DNA from: Cololabis saira
Lineage: Eukaryota; Chordata; Actinopteri; Beloniformes; Belonidae
Assembly: GCF_033807715.1 (NCBI RefSeq)
Contig: NC_084601.1
Coordinates: 19,796,129 to 19,860,128 of the forward strand
Length of the DNA stretch: 64,000 nt
Direction: 5' to 3'
Shown: positions 11,813 to 23,869 of the stretch, one piece after another
Layout: every line of letters starts with the position of its first letter
Numbering within the stretch: the first letter of the stretch is position 1
Made by a program: the position numbers and the translations under genes
The notes under the pieces: generated by a model
Database searches by the model: none
What the model saw: only the letters and a program-made list of their open reading frames with translations
What the model was told of the DNA's origin: nothing

Positions 11813-12616
11813 ATGGCGGGCATGACGGCCATGTTCCGCGACCAGGGCGAGCGGCAGCTGGCCGCAGTGGAGGCGCTCGTGGCCGCGGGGAGACCCAGCC
11901 CTGCGCCAGCAGCGCGGGAGGAGATGCCAGCGCCGCAGCTAAGCGGCCGGGAGGCAGGAGCTGCGGGCCGCCAGGCGACGGCTCCCGAGACGGCGGGACC
12001 GACGGAGCGACCCATCCCTGCACCCCGTCTGAGGTTCGCCGCGGCAGCGCTGGTGGCGCAGCTTAGGGGCCGCAAGGCAGAAGCTGCGGGCCGCCAGACG
12101 ACGGCTCCTGGGATGGAGTCAGCGGCGGAGACGGAGGGGGAGGCGGAGTTGGCTGGGGAGGCGGCTGCGGAGGCGCAGCCGCCAGCGACGGCGGGTCCCG
12201 CGGAGACGGGGGCGGACCAGCAGCCCGCGGAGGGCTGCGTCGCGGAGGCGGAGTTGGCGGGGGAGGCAGCTGCGGAGGCACAGCCGGCCGCGACGGCGGG
12301 TCCCGCGGAGACGGGGCCGGACCTGCGGCCAGAGCAGAGTGTGGGGGAAGAGGCGGTCCTGGAGGCGGACCAGCAGCCGGCGCAGGGCTGCGTCACAAAG
12401 GAGGGCGTGGTCCGGGGCGCACCAGCTCCAGAATGGGGCTGCGCCGTGAGGGAGGCGGTCGTGGACGCACCGTGTGGCCCGAGGCCACCATGGGCCCGGC
12501 CCCGAGAGCGTCTTCCACTAAAAACAGAAATGGTTTTAGTCTCCATAGCCAGATTTATCATCCGTGCCAACTGTGCAGGGGGGGGGATTTTTATGTACTT
12601 CAGTAAGATTATGTAA
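11813..12616 (+). CDS. alanine-rich gag-like ORF of the LTR element
   Basis: An open frame of about 267 codons starts downstream of the primer-binding site; the frame is open further upstream but without an ATG. The first part (MAGMTAMFRDQGERQLAAVE) resembles the start of a Gypsy gag. The rest is low-complexity Ala/Glu/Pro/Gly built from a repeated module (ELAGEAAAEAQP-ATAGPAETG, seen twice) plus two DQQPA(E/Q)GCV copies. The last 30 or so codons (after about 12520) are AT-rich and probably flanking DNA. No protease, reverse transcriptase or integrase follows. It could be only the 5' stub of a retrotransposon. Confidence 0.4.
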   Translation: MAGMTAMFRDQGERQLAAVEALVAAGRPSPAPAAREEMPAPQLSGREAGAAGRQATAPETAGPTERPIPAPRLRFAAAALVAQLRGRKAEAAGRQTTAPGMESAAETEGEAELAGEAAAEAQPPATAGPAETGADQQPAEGCVAEAELAGEAAAEAQPAATAGPAETGPDLRPEQSVGEEAVLEADQQPAQGCVTKEGVVRGAPAPEWGCAVREAVVDAPCGPRPPWARPRERLPLKTEMVLVSIARFIIRANCAGGGIFMYFSKIM

Positions 12617-12970
12617 TTTATGCATAATTACAAGTGTGTGGGTTTTTTTTTTAGCAACATATGCATCTTAATGTTAATGTATGACGTTAATGGCTACCTG
12701 TCATCACTTTAGCTACTAATGCCGAGCAATTTCTGTGAAGTTGACATTGGAACTGTGAATTAAGAGCTCCGACAGCTCAGTATAACTCTTATTTTAAAGT
12801 AAACATGCCTTGTTTTGGTCTTCATTAGCTGTCATCGCCTTCTCAGTTCTTAGCTCTGTTTCTGAGCGTAGCTTCTGAGCTGTGAATAAAGACTCGGCAG
12901 TGCAGAATCATTAAAATTCATCAGAGGATGCATTTGGTTGTGCTGTGAAGTTTACGAACGGACCGCTGTG
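12617..12970. other. intergenic, nothing recognised
   Basis: AT-rich sequence with no recognisable features. Confidence 0.5.
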
Positions 12971-13018
12971 CGGGCCGGGCTGCGGGCCGGGCTGGGGGCC
13001 GGGCTGGGGGCCGGGCTG
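12971..13018. repeat. 12-bp GC-rich minisatellite
   Basis: Four tandem copies of CGGGCCGGGCTG or GGGGCCGGGCTG. Confidence 0.9.
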
Positions 13019-13139
13019 GAAGGGTCTTAGGATGAACCAGCGGTGCTAACAGTGCCTCAGCTAAATCCCGCTGGCATTTCTGAGGACACCAACAAAGCTA
13101 CATTTGCAGTGGGAGATCCCTTTAGGTGGACCTTTAGAG

Positions 13140-13709
13140 CCGAGATATACTCGCTGTTGGTGCTTGCGTTCGCGTCCATTCACGTCCGTTCCCGTGCACC
13201 ACCAACCGCAACGTTGCTCGCGTAGTACGCAAGGAGAGCGCGTCGTACTACGTACGTAATATGCAAACAATTTTTTATATATATATATATGTAACGTGTG
13301 ATTTTGCATCCTGCCTGTACCATAAGCAGAGCAATAGTTGGAAAAGTGATTAAATATTTAGTAGTAGCGGTAGTAGCAGCGATAGTAGCAGTAACAGATT
13401 AGAACAACAAACAAGTTAACATGACAATATTGGATGATGTAGGAGATTATAACATTGCTTTGGTTGCGATCTCGGCAAAGGAAATGGCGCCAGCGACCTC
13501 CGCGTCGTCACTTGTGTCCAGCTGGTATCTGACCCGGACCAGCTGGTATCTGACCCGGACCAGTGCCACTCACGGGCACAGCGAGAACTGCAGGTCGCGT
13601 ACGCGCTCAGTGTCTTTTTGAGAACGTGCACGTCGACGCGTCAAATGAACGCAGGATACGCGTGGTGGCCATGATGCGTACGCAGTCTGAACTGCAAGTA
13701 TATCTCCGG
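13140..13709. mobile_element. MITE with GAGATATACT(C/T)GC ends
   Basis: The left end CCGAGATATACTCGC and the right end GCAAGTATATCTCCGG are inverted repeats. The interior is CpG-rich (GCGTACG, CGTACTACG motifs) and carries a 21-base direct repeat, AGCTGGTATCTGACCCGGAC, twice in a row (13520-13561). No coding capacity and no clear target duplication. Confidence 0.6.
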
Positions 13710-14499
13710 TCTTACTCAACACGGTCAAGGATGAAAAAATGAAAAAACGCCATCTCTCCCCTTTTCTTCTCCGATCATCACCGCCAACACTGAAAAAAGT
13801 GCACCAGTAATATGACTACAGTAAGGGATGATGGAGGATGTTCCCATGCTTAGGCTGCTGGACCACAACATGTCGACATGGCGACACAACCAGCGCACAC
13901 AGGTTATTAATCCCTTTTTAAGCTTTGAATATTGTTCTGTTATTATATAGCCAGTTTATTTCTCAACACTTAAGTCTCTCCCAGACCCTTTAAGGGTAAA
14001 GGGGGGGCCCAATGATGGTTTAATCCCCACCGAAACTGCTTCCAGACCCAAGGGATGAGGCATGTTTATTTGGGACTTTCTAGCCTGAATTAATAATAAA
14101 TTCATAAGGAGCGGTATGGCTCTCCTTTATGCCCCAGCTGCTTCCTGCCCTGGAGGAATCCCTAGGGGGGGGGGCACAGTAAATTAATAATAAATAAATA
14201 TTATCCTTTGATTATTTATTTATATTATTATATGGCTTCAGAAACAGAAAAAAAGAAAAAAATCTGAGTCTTTTTTTTTTTTTTACTTGTCTGCACACGT
14301 ATTAATGGTTAATACCATGCTGGTAAGAACCTAAGGCATATATATGTGCATTTTTAATACATTTATCTCATTAATATATATACATATATATACGCATACA
14401 TATGCATACACAGACATATATATATATACACATACAAACCTTTTTTTTTTGGAAGGGGGGGCAAGCATGCAGGTGAACGAGCCGATGTATATGTCTGTA
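13710..14499. other. intergenic, low-complexity
   Basis: Contains short G runs (14166-14174), a poly(T) run (14272-14285) and TA/CA-rich sequence leading into the TG microsatellite. No gene. Confidence 0.5.
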
Positions 14500-14501
14500 C
14501 A

Positions 14502-14701
<200 letters not shown>

Positions 14702-14867
14702 CTGTGTTGTGAGTCATTATGATGCACTGAAGCATTTAAACAGATTAGAAAAAACTAATTCTACTTTTTATTTTTCTAAATGATCATTCAATTTAATTGT
14801 TTGATGATTTGAAAAAGGAGGCTGAAAAATGTAGTTTAGTCTAACTTTACACTGATGCTTAGGGGCA

Positions 14868-15174
14868 TTACAACAAACTTCCTGTAGACCTGAGGTCAGC
14901 TCCTTCAAATCAGGGCTAAAAACATTACTGTTTACTGAAGCGTACTCTTAAATTAAATACTTACCTATTGTACTCTACTGCCCATACTTTTTAACAACTT
15001 GTGCTTTTCATTATTTTACCTCTTTTCCTATCATTTTATTTCATGTTATTTGTTATTTACTGTTTAATTGTGTCTTACTGCTTTTAATGTTGATGTAAAG
15101 CACTTTGAATGACTTTGTGTTGAATTGTGCTATATAAATAAACTTGCCTTGCCTTGCCTTGCCTTGCCTTGCCA
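14868..15174 (+). mobile_element. LINE 3' end with TTGCC tail
   Basis: The sequence ends TTGAATTGTGCTATATAAAT then AAACTTGCC and tandem TTGCC units. This is the usual 3' end of a teleost L2-type LINE, which carries a short tandem tail instead of poly(A). Only the 3' UTR region is present. Confidence 0.65.
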
Positions 15175-15224
15175 TTATCAATAACATCGATCTTTAAAAT
15201 GTCTGTTTTCCTCTGAGTATGTGC

Positions 15225-15337
<113 letters not shown>

Positions 15338-15715
15338 GTGCAGTGAAACCGCATCTCCAGGTTGTGTTCAAGGTGCTATAAATAGGCTCTTCTGCATAGG
15401 CTCTTATTGTCCTCCAGATTAGCAACAGGTGGATGTGTTGACCACCTGCTGCCCCCCTCCGACACACACACGCATGCGCAGTGCAGAAAATCAGCACCGT
15501 GACATACTGACGGTGTCAGGACGGAAGACGAGCACAATAAACGCTGATTGAAAGATGCCTTCACGGGCAGTAGAAATTCGTACTTCTATTATATACACAA
15601 ACATGACTTCTTCATCCAGGTTTTCAGCTTATGTTCTTGTGAAATGAAATAATTTTAGACAAAATTGTCATCTTCTTAGGTAGATATGATCAGCTTGTAG
15701 TGGAAATGAAACAGT

Positions 15716-15765
15716 AGTCAGAATCAGAATCAGAATCAGAAAAGCTTTATTGCCAGGTCAGACAT
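15716..15765 (-). mobile_element. LINE 3' tip (GATTCT)n
   Basis: Tandem CAGAAT units run into CAGAAAAGCTTTATTGCCAG. On the minus strand this is a 3' tip with AATAAAGC followed by TTCTGATTCTGATTC. The same kind of tip is seen at 54938 and, on the plus strand, at 58120-58142. Confidence 0.6.
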
Positions 15766-17525
15766 AAATCAGACGAGAGAACTTGACTCCGGTTTACACC
15801 GATGGCACCATTAATACGGACGCCATAGTAATATGGTGTTTCAAGATAGTATTTCGACTGTATTTAGCAACAAACCAGTTTATTTCTATGCTTGCTGAAC
15901 ATCCTTCAAAAATGCAATGTTTATTGATCTTACTAGGATGACATACACATTCACCAAACAGCATCCTGTTAATTCTCCATGTTGTTCACATGCTACACCG
16001 GGGCTGGTACACTGGATTAGATGAGCTCTGGAAATCCTAAACGCTTCTGTCTGAAATTACAGAACAGTGCATCTGCCTTGTGAGGAGAACTGGGTGTTTC
16101 CCCAGCGACCAATTTGTTTTGCTCTCCTGCGGTTTGAGTTGGTCGCTGCCTGTGGTTTTGTCAGTGTTCACGCTATGAATTTCCCCAAATTCAGCGTAAA
16201 AAATGTGCTTCTGAATGCAGCGTTGAGAAAGTCCTGCAGGCTCACCACATGGTTAACGTATCACATGTATCAAGTCCTCATCTCTCCTGCTCTGCCCTAA
16301 TTGATTATGAAGTAAAAACATACCAAAACAGATCTGGATATGACTGTCACAGGATCTGGTTTTGGGTGATAGATCACCAGGTCACGCTCCATTACAGATC
16401 AGAAACTCTGGATTGTGGTGACAAGCAGAGGCAATGTCTTGAATCTCCAAATACTTGCGGTTTAGCCCCCGGTGAGGAACAGACAAGTCAGTGGATTAAG
16501 GTGAGCCCTCAGATTTCCAGTAAGGAAAGGATGAACGCTGCAACTCCAACAGAAGAAGAAAAAGAACAGAAGAACCTTAATGTGACAAGCTGTATTTAAG
16601 GAGAGGAGGATTTAAACCACGTCAGCCTGCAGAGACCCAGGACTCAGACGTGTGAGCGGTTCTGGAGTAACTTCATTAAGCTCGCAGGCCTGCTGAGAGA
16701 AGTTTGAAGTTTGTAACTTGTGCTTTGAATTTTTAAAAAAAAGCATGCTTTCATCTGTCTTGATCTTATTTGTGATGAAGAAGAAAACACTTGCAGGTAT
16801 AGTATATTTTTTGACGATTAAGTTATTGATAAATGCGGATAACGACCCGAGACGTGGATGAGCACGAACAGCGCTAATTAGAGGAGGACTGAGGATGTGC
16901 TTGAAATAAACCCAATATTCCACCTTGATGAAGGATAAGTGGGCCTCAACGCTAACCTGGTCTCTCTCCACCCAGCAGTGATTAAAACACACCCACCTGA
17001 CCTAGATAAGTGGCAATCAAGGCGGGGGAGAGGCAGCGTGATGGAGAAGAAGGAGATTCCACCTCCACCTCTGATTCCTCATTAACACACACGCTGAAAT
17101 TCACTAAGCACTCGTGACGTTTTTCCTCAATCAAACACAGACCTCATAAGCACCTCACAAGCAGCTTTTATCTCTTAACAACATCACCTCATTGGAGAGA
17201 TGCACTGTGTATTTGGAAGCTGACAGAATACAAAAGTTAACGCGGCTTTTAATTATGCCTAATTGGTGTTTTTATTTTTACAAGGCTTGTTAAAATGCTG
17301 TTTGGATGTTTCCCGCTGCAGAAAACCTCGAGGTGGTTGTTTAAAGATTCCCTGGGTAATCACTTAAGCTTCACGACGCCGCTGAACGCTGTTGATGAGG
17401 ATCTCCCCGCAGTCAAACAGCTGAAAATAGAAACCTGATCCAAAACCATCTTCTCTGTCGTGTGATTGAAAACCCTGCAGCACACGCAGGGATGTTTTCG
17501 CTTGTGTCCACAGGTGGGACACTTA
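15766..17525. other. intergenic, low repeat content, possible regulatory DNA
   Basis: No transposon ends and no convincing coding region over about 1.7 kb. The segment at 16830-17300 contains several TAATTA/CTAATT homeodomain-like cores (for example TTTTAATTATGCCTAATTGG at about 17250) in balanced, non-repetitive sequence. Any regulatory role is a guess from composition only. Confidence 0.4.
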
Positions 17526-17800
17526 TGTAGCGGAGTAAATAGTTATTATTTTATTGTTTATTGTTGTGATATTGTAAGTTACTGCATTGTGTGTGGCATG
17601 TTGGCTCTTGGGTGCCTCCTTCTTGACGCTGGCGTGGTGACGTCGTCAGCTGATAGACGTCAGTACGGGTCGATAAGTCTGAGCTAAGTCCAGTCCTTTT
17701 TAGCAGTCGGTATGTGAGAGTATTTTTAAGTTCATAAAGGTTCCTTCATTAAATGTTTCCATTTCCCTGTAGTATACGTGTGACCCGACTGAGTGCAACA
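17526..17800 (+). repeat. possible solo LTR
   Basis: The 275-bp sequence starts TGTAGCGG and ends GTGCAACA. It is followed by GTGGCTGACC, which resembles the GTGGCGAC stretch often found just after Gypsy LTRs. There are no flanking duplications or internal retrotransposon genes, so this is tentative. Confidence 0.3.
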
Positions 17801-17869
17801 GTGGCTGACCAGAATTCTCACGTTTTGTGCAGGATAGAATAAACGGCGAAATCAGACAAGTCTCAATAT

Positions 17870-18480
17870 TATTCTTTTTTTTAAATTTTTTATATTTTTA
17901 TTAGGGGTAAGGCACAGTAGAACAGGAATCAATGACACAGTTACATTGAGTATCACATTATTTCTGTATGGCAATTTACAATATATAGATAATGACACCA
18001 CAAAAATACTGTGCATCTCGATGGGTTGAGAAAAAAGATATACAGTCTCCTCCTAGGATGTTTTTCTTAATTTATGGACGAAACATTACACAATTAAATG
18101 ATTCAATAATAATAATGATGATAAATAAATAACTGAACATTCTATTAAGTAATAATTAAGTATTACAGCTACACAGTAGGCCTATAAATTAACAAATACC
18201 GTAAATAAATGAATAAAGAAGAAAGAAAAACAAAGAATAAGTAAATGAATAAATAAAAAGGAAGAAGAAAGAGAGAAAAGAGAGAGGGGGGGATCCGTTA
18301 ATCAGGGGACAGGGACTGGAGAGAGTGGAAGAATGTAAGAAAGGGAAGCCACTTATTATAAAATTACAGCTACCTTTCACTGAATATCTGATCTTTTCCA
18401 GCTTCAGAAAAGACATGGTGTCGTTGAGCCACTGAGTACTAGAGGGAGCCTCAATATCATTCTTAAAACACAACGCAGGC
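17870..18480 (-). mobile_element. L1-type LINE 3' end
   Basis: The minus strand at about 18470-18370 encodes SSTQWLNDTMSFLKLEKIRY, which fits the extreme C-terminus of L1/Tx1-type ORF2 (xxQWLxDLxxxLxLEKIxY). An AT-rich 3' UTR follows to a short T-rich end near 17875. The rest of ORF2 is missing. Confidence 0.6.
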
Positions 18481-19111
18481 TACTATCAGAGAGACAGAAG
18501 TGAACCTAGCAGTACCAAGTACTGGCATGGTTGCACTTAGACCACCTAAAGTTTTAGTTTAGGGAGTTTATTCTTCAAATCCCATTTTTTTTTTAAATTT
18601 CATGCCAATCGCATGAAATGTACATTCAGATTCAAATATCAAACTTAAAGAACAAACTCAGTGTGAGCACCGAGGAGAGATGGTGGTACAAGGTTAAGGC
18701 CAACATTTTTCACTTACATTCCACCTTAAAAGCTGCACTCCGACTACCAGTCTGACGTCAGAGTAACAGCATGCGAGACAAATGCCTCTAGTTAAAGTAA
18801 TTGTAGGTGTGTTTGCCGAGGACGTAGATGATGATGAGTAGATCAGTAGCGTCTCGTAGGAGGAAATGAAGAGGTCGATGACGTAGCTGCTAAATCGATG
18901 AACCAATAAAACAAACATGCATAAACACAAATATTACACACATATTCAATCAGCCAATCGCAGAGCAGCAGCTCGGTGCTTTTGAACGATGAAGGTGACC
19001 CTCTGAAGCTCAGACTGAGCATCGGAGCGGGAAGGAAAGGTTATCTAAGCGTCATTGAACGTGACATCTTAATGGAACACTGAGTATTTCACAGGCAGTC
19101 AGATCTACTTG
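18481..19111. other. intergenic, nothing recognised
   Basis: No coding region or repeat family identified. Confidence 0.5.
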
Positions 19112-19598
19112 TGGCGCGTTTCCACAAGTACCTACTCAGCCCGACTCGACTCAACTTGCCCTCGTTTCTTTTCCATACCTGGATCAGAAGTAGGTGGGGT
19201 TGGAGCGAAGCTGCTGTGACGTACTCGATTGTGCAACACAGCTTGTGTCGGCACTGCTGAAAAGTGCGTTTGTAGCCCTGAGCAGACATGGACAGAGAAA
19301 GCTCCGGATATATATTTTCTCATTCCTCGTCGCCCCATCTTGCTATCTCTGAATATTTTCCTCAGGTTTAAGAACGTCTCCACCTCGGGATTAGACCACG
19401 GAACAGACTTTTGTGCTGCCGTTGTTCTTCAAAGAAGCGCCGAGACGCTCTTGAACTGATGTCACATCCCGACTCAGACATCTCATTGACCAACGCCGCG
19501 ACCAAAAATATCTACTTGGCACGCTTGGCCCCTAGTGGAAAAGCACCAAACTGAGGCGAGGGGAGTCAGGCTGAGTAGGTACTAGTGGAAAAGCGCCA
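19112..19598. mobile_element. MITE, TGGCGC(T/G)TTT family, copy 1
   Basis: The inverted ends are TGGCGCGTTTCCACAAGTAC and GTACTAGTGGAAAAGCGCCA, flanked on both sides by TTG (19109-19111, 19599-19601). The interior matches the two copies at 56554-57078 and 57182-57798 (for example CAGGTTTAAGAACGTCTCCA versus CAGGTTTATGAACATCTGCA). A 3-bp duplication suits the PIF/Harbinger superfamily; no transposase is present. Confidence 0.75.
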
Positions 19599-20230
19599 TT
19601 GGATTTTCACACCTACCGGTAATCATGTTCAGAGAAGGGTCCTAAAAAGAAAGGAAATGTCCAGTGAGAACGGCCCAGTTGGTTGGAGATGATGGAGAGA
19701 GCAGGCGGGTTACTGCAGGACACGCTTGGTGCCACGTCTGCCGGCTATGAACTGGAAACCAGGACCCGGTTCACCTGAAGACTTCTGGTGTCATGCAGCT
19801 GCTGCTGCTGCTGCTGCTGCTGTAAAGGTGTGGGGGTCACTTCCTGGCACATTCCAAGGCTTTTAGTGCACATTAGGTATTATGTAAACACCACAGCCTA
19901 CTTGAGCATCAACTTAACAGTTCACAAACAAACAAACAAACAAACACAGAGTACCTATCCATTGATGCAACTTCAGCAGAACCAAGTTCTGCAACTGTGT
20001 GATGTTTTCTCAGTATGGATCGAGATCTTTGAAGGGTGCTGCCAGCAACCTGTGACTCTGTGCTATCAAGAATTTAGGCATTTTAAAATAAAAATTAGGT
20101 CCAAGCTGGTTCTGGCTGAAACTTGAGACTAGAAAAAGGTTTAACCACCTATAACTTGGCATCTAATATCCAGTCATAAATGTCGTTAACCTGGGAAAAG
20201 GCAGTATGAGACCATGGGGGAGGATGATAT
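19599..20230. other. intergenic with a CTG repeat
   Basis: Holds eight CTG units (19799-19822) and a short CAAA repeat (19924-19946). Otherwise nothing recognised; the CTG tract is not inside any supported gene. Confidence 0.6.
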
Positions 20231-20238
20231 GTGTGTAT

Positions 20239-20615
20239 TAGGAATGGGCGATATTTTACCGTTCACGATTTACCGTCAAAAAAATTCCTCACGATAAGAA
20301 TTTGTCATCTCGTGGTAAAAACGATAAAAGGAAGGAAGGAAGGGAAAAAAATGAAGGAAGGAAGGAAGGAACGAAGGATACAAGGAAAGGAGGAAGGAAG
20401 GGAAGGAAGGAAATGAGCCAGAAAGAAAGAAAGATAGATAAATTCCCGTTGTTTACGTTTTTGGTTAACAAACATGGCGGATCTGAGAGCGAGATAGATT
20501 TATAGTTGAAAAGGTGGAGTTGAATTGGTATTTTTTTATCGTCATTTTTATCGTTATCAGGATAAATGCCGGAAATTATCGTGATACATTTTTTAGTCCA
20601 TACCGCCCATCCCTA
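20239..20615. mobile_element. hAT-type MITE with internal GGAA expansion
   Basis: The inverted ends are TAGGAATGGGCGATATTTTA and a right end CCGCCCATCCCTA. The left flank is GTGTGTAT (20231-20238) and the right flank is GTGTGTGTAT, an 8-bp duplication blurred by one GT unit. A GGAA-rich tract (20328-20412) lies inside the element. Confidence 0.75.
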
Positions 20616-20717
<102 letters not shown>

Positions 20718-20734
20718 AGAGAGAGAGAGAGAGA

Positions 20735-21932
20735 AGAGGAGAACTAGTATTTTAAGGAGCACGGATGCACTCTCTTTATCCACAGCAATCTAAATGGGAG
20801 CAAATGTAAGTGTCATCTTTCCACATCTGGCTATACCTTTTCACATCTGAACAGGACAATCTGAAGCACTTGAGCCAGAACTGTCTCCTCTGATCTGCCT
20901 CCTCTCTGCTCTGCTTCTTCGGAGAGTCAAACCAAGGTGGAGGCAGCCGATCTCGTTTATTCACCATGTTTGAAGAGTTTCCACCCAGGAGCGGGTTCCC
21001 GTCAGAGCAGGCCTCGCTCCGTCACGTTGCGAGCCTGCTGATCCTCAGGAACACCAAAGCCACATATCCTTCTGGTGGGAAGTTTCCTCTCCAGCATAGC
21101 AATTATGAGGACTTTTGCGTTTGTTTACTTTGAGAGCACTAGAACTCTTAAAGATGAAAGAATAGGATCAATATAATCAACATCGTCATCAAGGAATAGC
21201 CCTTTACTTATCAGTGTCGTCTGTTCTTATCTGCGCCCGTAAAAGCACTCACATTACCCCCCAGGATGTCCTGGCTCTCTTCTGCTGCTCTTTCCCCCCT
21301 TTCATCCTTGTTTACATTTTTCCCTTTGCTTCACTTTGGCTTTAAACCCTCCTCTGCATGTCTTTCCCTCTCGCACCAGCAGCTGCTTTACAATTCAAAT
21401 CCACTTAGAGCTGACACACCTTCTTCAATCAGCACCGACACATCTTTTCCAGCTCGCTGCAAAGTTCAGCTTTATTTTCTTTATTTTACTACACGACGGA
21501 GGGACAGAAAGACGGATCAGCACGGGGCCTGAAGCCTCCCGAGTATGTGTTTCAGATGTGGCCAAAATATAAATCACCGCCACAGACAGTACAACTAATC
21601 CAGCACAAATCTGCTCGAGTGCAGACAACTGATGCCCGTCGAGGCCCAACGTGAAGCCGGGGGACCAGATCTGGCAACGTGGGGCTGGCGCCTCTGAGAG
21701 TGGTTCCTGGGTTTGAGCCTGCTGAAAACACCAGGGAGCTCAGCAGTGCATGTGCACCACCCAGTGGATCAGAGAACCATCACAGTATTCACTCGTTTTT
21801 TTATCTTTATTTTTAAAAGCATGCAGATTTTTGGTGCCTTTGTCTAGGTTTTGTTGATCCTCAGAAGGGAATGCAACTTGTCAGGGATACAAATCTTAAA
21901 ATACGCAACAAAACCTAAACATTTACTTCATA
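20735..21932. other. intergenic, nothing recognised
   Basis: No coding region recognised. Open frames are short and unlike known proteins. Confidence 0.5.
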
Positions 21933-22179
21933 CCAGGTTGTAGACTTATAGTTCTCAAGACCACTTTTTTGTAGTCTTGGTCTTGTTTCGGCCTCGACAG
22001 ATTTTGGTCTTGGTCTTGGATCTCAGGTCTCTCAATCTCGCCAGGTCTCGGACTTGGATAACTGAGATGCCGTTGCACACCAAGGTGACAGAATCTGGTG
22101 ATCACCAGTTCTTCCTGTTGTTAATGTACAGTTTTGTAAACTATCTGTATTTTGCATTTGATTTAATGTTTTGGTGCAT

Positions 22180-23202
22180 GTATAGGGGTGCTCAGTGAGT
22201 ATGGAGTTCGGGGCCCTCTATTAAGGGCTGTCCGGTCTCTGTATGATCGGACTTGTTCCCGGTGCATGTTGGACTCCGGCAGGGCTGCCCTTTGTCACCG
22301 GTCCTGTTCATAATTTTTATGGACAGGATTTCTAGGCGCAGCCAGGGGCCGGAGGGGATCCGGTTTGGGAACCTCAGGATTTCATCTCTGCTTTTTGATG
22401 ATGTTGTCCTGTTGGCTTCATCGGACCGGGACTTTCAGCATGTGCTGGGGCGGTTTGAGGCCGAGTGCGACGCGGCAGGGATGAGAATCAGCACCTCCAA
22501 AACCGAGGCCATGGTTCTCCATCGGGAAAGGGTGGCGTGCCTTCTCCGGGTGGGTGGAGAAGTCCTGCCTCAGGTGGAGGAGTTCAAGTATCTCGGGGTC
22601 TTGTTCACGAGTGAGGGAACGATGGAGCGTGAGATTGACAGATGGATCGGTGCAGCGTCCGCAGTAATGCGGTCGATGTACCAGACCGTCGTGGTGAAGA
22701 AGGAGCTGAGTCGAAAGGCGAAGCTCTCGATTTACCGGTCAATCTACGCCCCTACCCTCACCTATGGTCATGAACTTTGGGTAGTGACCGAAAGGACAAG
22801 ATCGCGGATACAAGTGGCTGAGATGAGTTTCCTCCGCAGGGTGGCTGGACGCTCCCTTAGAGAGAGGGTAAGGAGTTCGGTCACCCGGGAGGAGCTCAGA
22901 GTCGAGCCGCTGCTCCTTCACATTGAGACGAGTCAGCTGTGGCTTGAGCATCTGTACCGGATCCTCCTGGACGCCTCCCTAGGGAGGTGTTCCAGGCATG
23001 TCCCACCGGGAGGAGACCCCGGGGAAGACCCAGGACACGCTGGAGAGACTATGTCTCTCGGCTGGCCTGGGAACGCCTCGGACTCCCCTCGGAAGAGCTG
23101 GAGGAAGTGTCTGGGGTGAAGGAAGTCTGGGCATCCCTGTTGAGGCTGCTGCCCCCGTGACCCGGGAATGGATAAGCGGAAGAAGATGAGTGAGTGAGTG
23201 AG
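22180..23202 (+). mobile_element. Rex3 (RTE-clade) LINE, 5'-truncated copy
   Basis: Non-LTR retrotransposon with the 3' end GGATAAGCGG followed by a GATGAGTGAGTG tail. An 11-base target duplication TTTTGGTGCAT lies at 22169-22179 and 23203-23213. Only the C-terminal half of the reverse transcriptase region is present, as is usual for 5'-truncated LINE insertions. Confidence 0.9.
22253..23119 (+). pseudogene. Rex3 reverse transcriptase fragment
   Basis: A 288-codon open frame with recognisable RT blocks: VGLRQGCPLSPVLFIIFMDR (fingers/palm, near residue 7), a palm block reading LLFDDVVLLASS instead of the family's F-A-D-D-V-V, CDAAGMRISTSKTEAMVL, EEFKYLGVLFTSEGTMEREI and RKAKLSIYRSIYAPTLTYGH. 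One codon (Ala) is missing from the catalytic box. The frame departs from the family after LLLHIETSQL (about 22935), which points to frameshifts near the 3' end. The 5' half is absent, so it is a dead copy. Confidence 0.85.
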
Positions 23203-23869
23203 TTTTGGTGCATCTGCATATGTGTCTGTATTTAGTTACAGTTTTGTGTTTATAACGGCCTTGTTTGAATAAATATATGGTATAATTGGCTTTTGAATAA
23301 TATTTGCATATTGTTGGGATTGATTAAGCATCAGGTCTATGCATTTCAGTGATGCTGATATATGGTGCAATCTGGCTATTATAATGGTAAATAATGTAAT
23401 TTCAAGTCAATAATTGTTTGTATCTTTAATGTTTAAAATTCACGTTTCATCTCAAAAAAAGTCAAATTTAATGTTCAGTAACATTTACTATTCCTTACTT
23501 TTCTGAGGTGGAGGGGGGTGTTGGAGGCTGGTTATTCTGTTAGATGACTTGGGGACTAGTTAGTAGTTGTGTCAATCCTTAAAAGCACTGAAGTCAATGC
23601 AGAAATAACGGTAGTGCAGCCGCCACACATATCTGATCTCAGCTGATTGATGAAAACATTTCTAGTGAGTTCAACTTAAGACATCCACTTGTCTGTTATT
23701 GTGCTGCAGTTGAAAACAACCTCATATGGAAACTAGCTGAACCAGGATGGTGCTGATGCTCTACAACTGAAATAACTAGGTTTCTTTTTGGTCTTGGTCT
23801 TGATACTCATGGTCTTGGTAGTGTCTTGGTCTCGGTTTAGGTGGTCTTGACTAAAACTCTACCAGGTTG

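Larger units (their letters stand above)
21941..23861. mobile_element. hAT-type element interrupted by Rex3
   Basis: The left end TAGACTTATAGTTCTCAAGA and the right end TCTTGACTAAAACTCTA are inverted. A perfect 8-bp duplication CCAGGTTG flanks them (21933-21940, 23862-23869). Both sub-terminal regions are rich in GTCTTGG repeats. The Rex3 copy at 22180-23202 sits inside, so the hAT element is older. No transposase is left. Confidence 0.85.

Noticed and set aside
11572..12570. A 332-codon minus-strand open frame rich in Ala/Ser/Pro
   Set aside because: It is the complement of the GC-rich repeated region of the LTR element. High GC leaves all frames open, and the plus strand agrees with the LTR and primer-site orientation.
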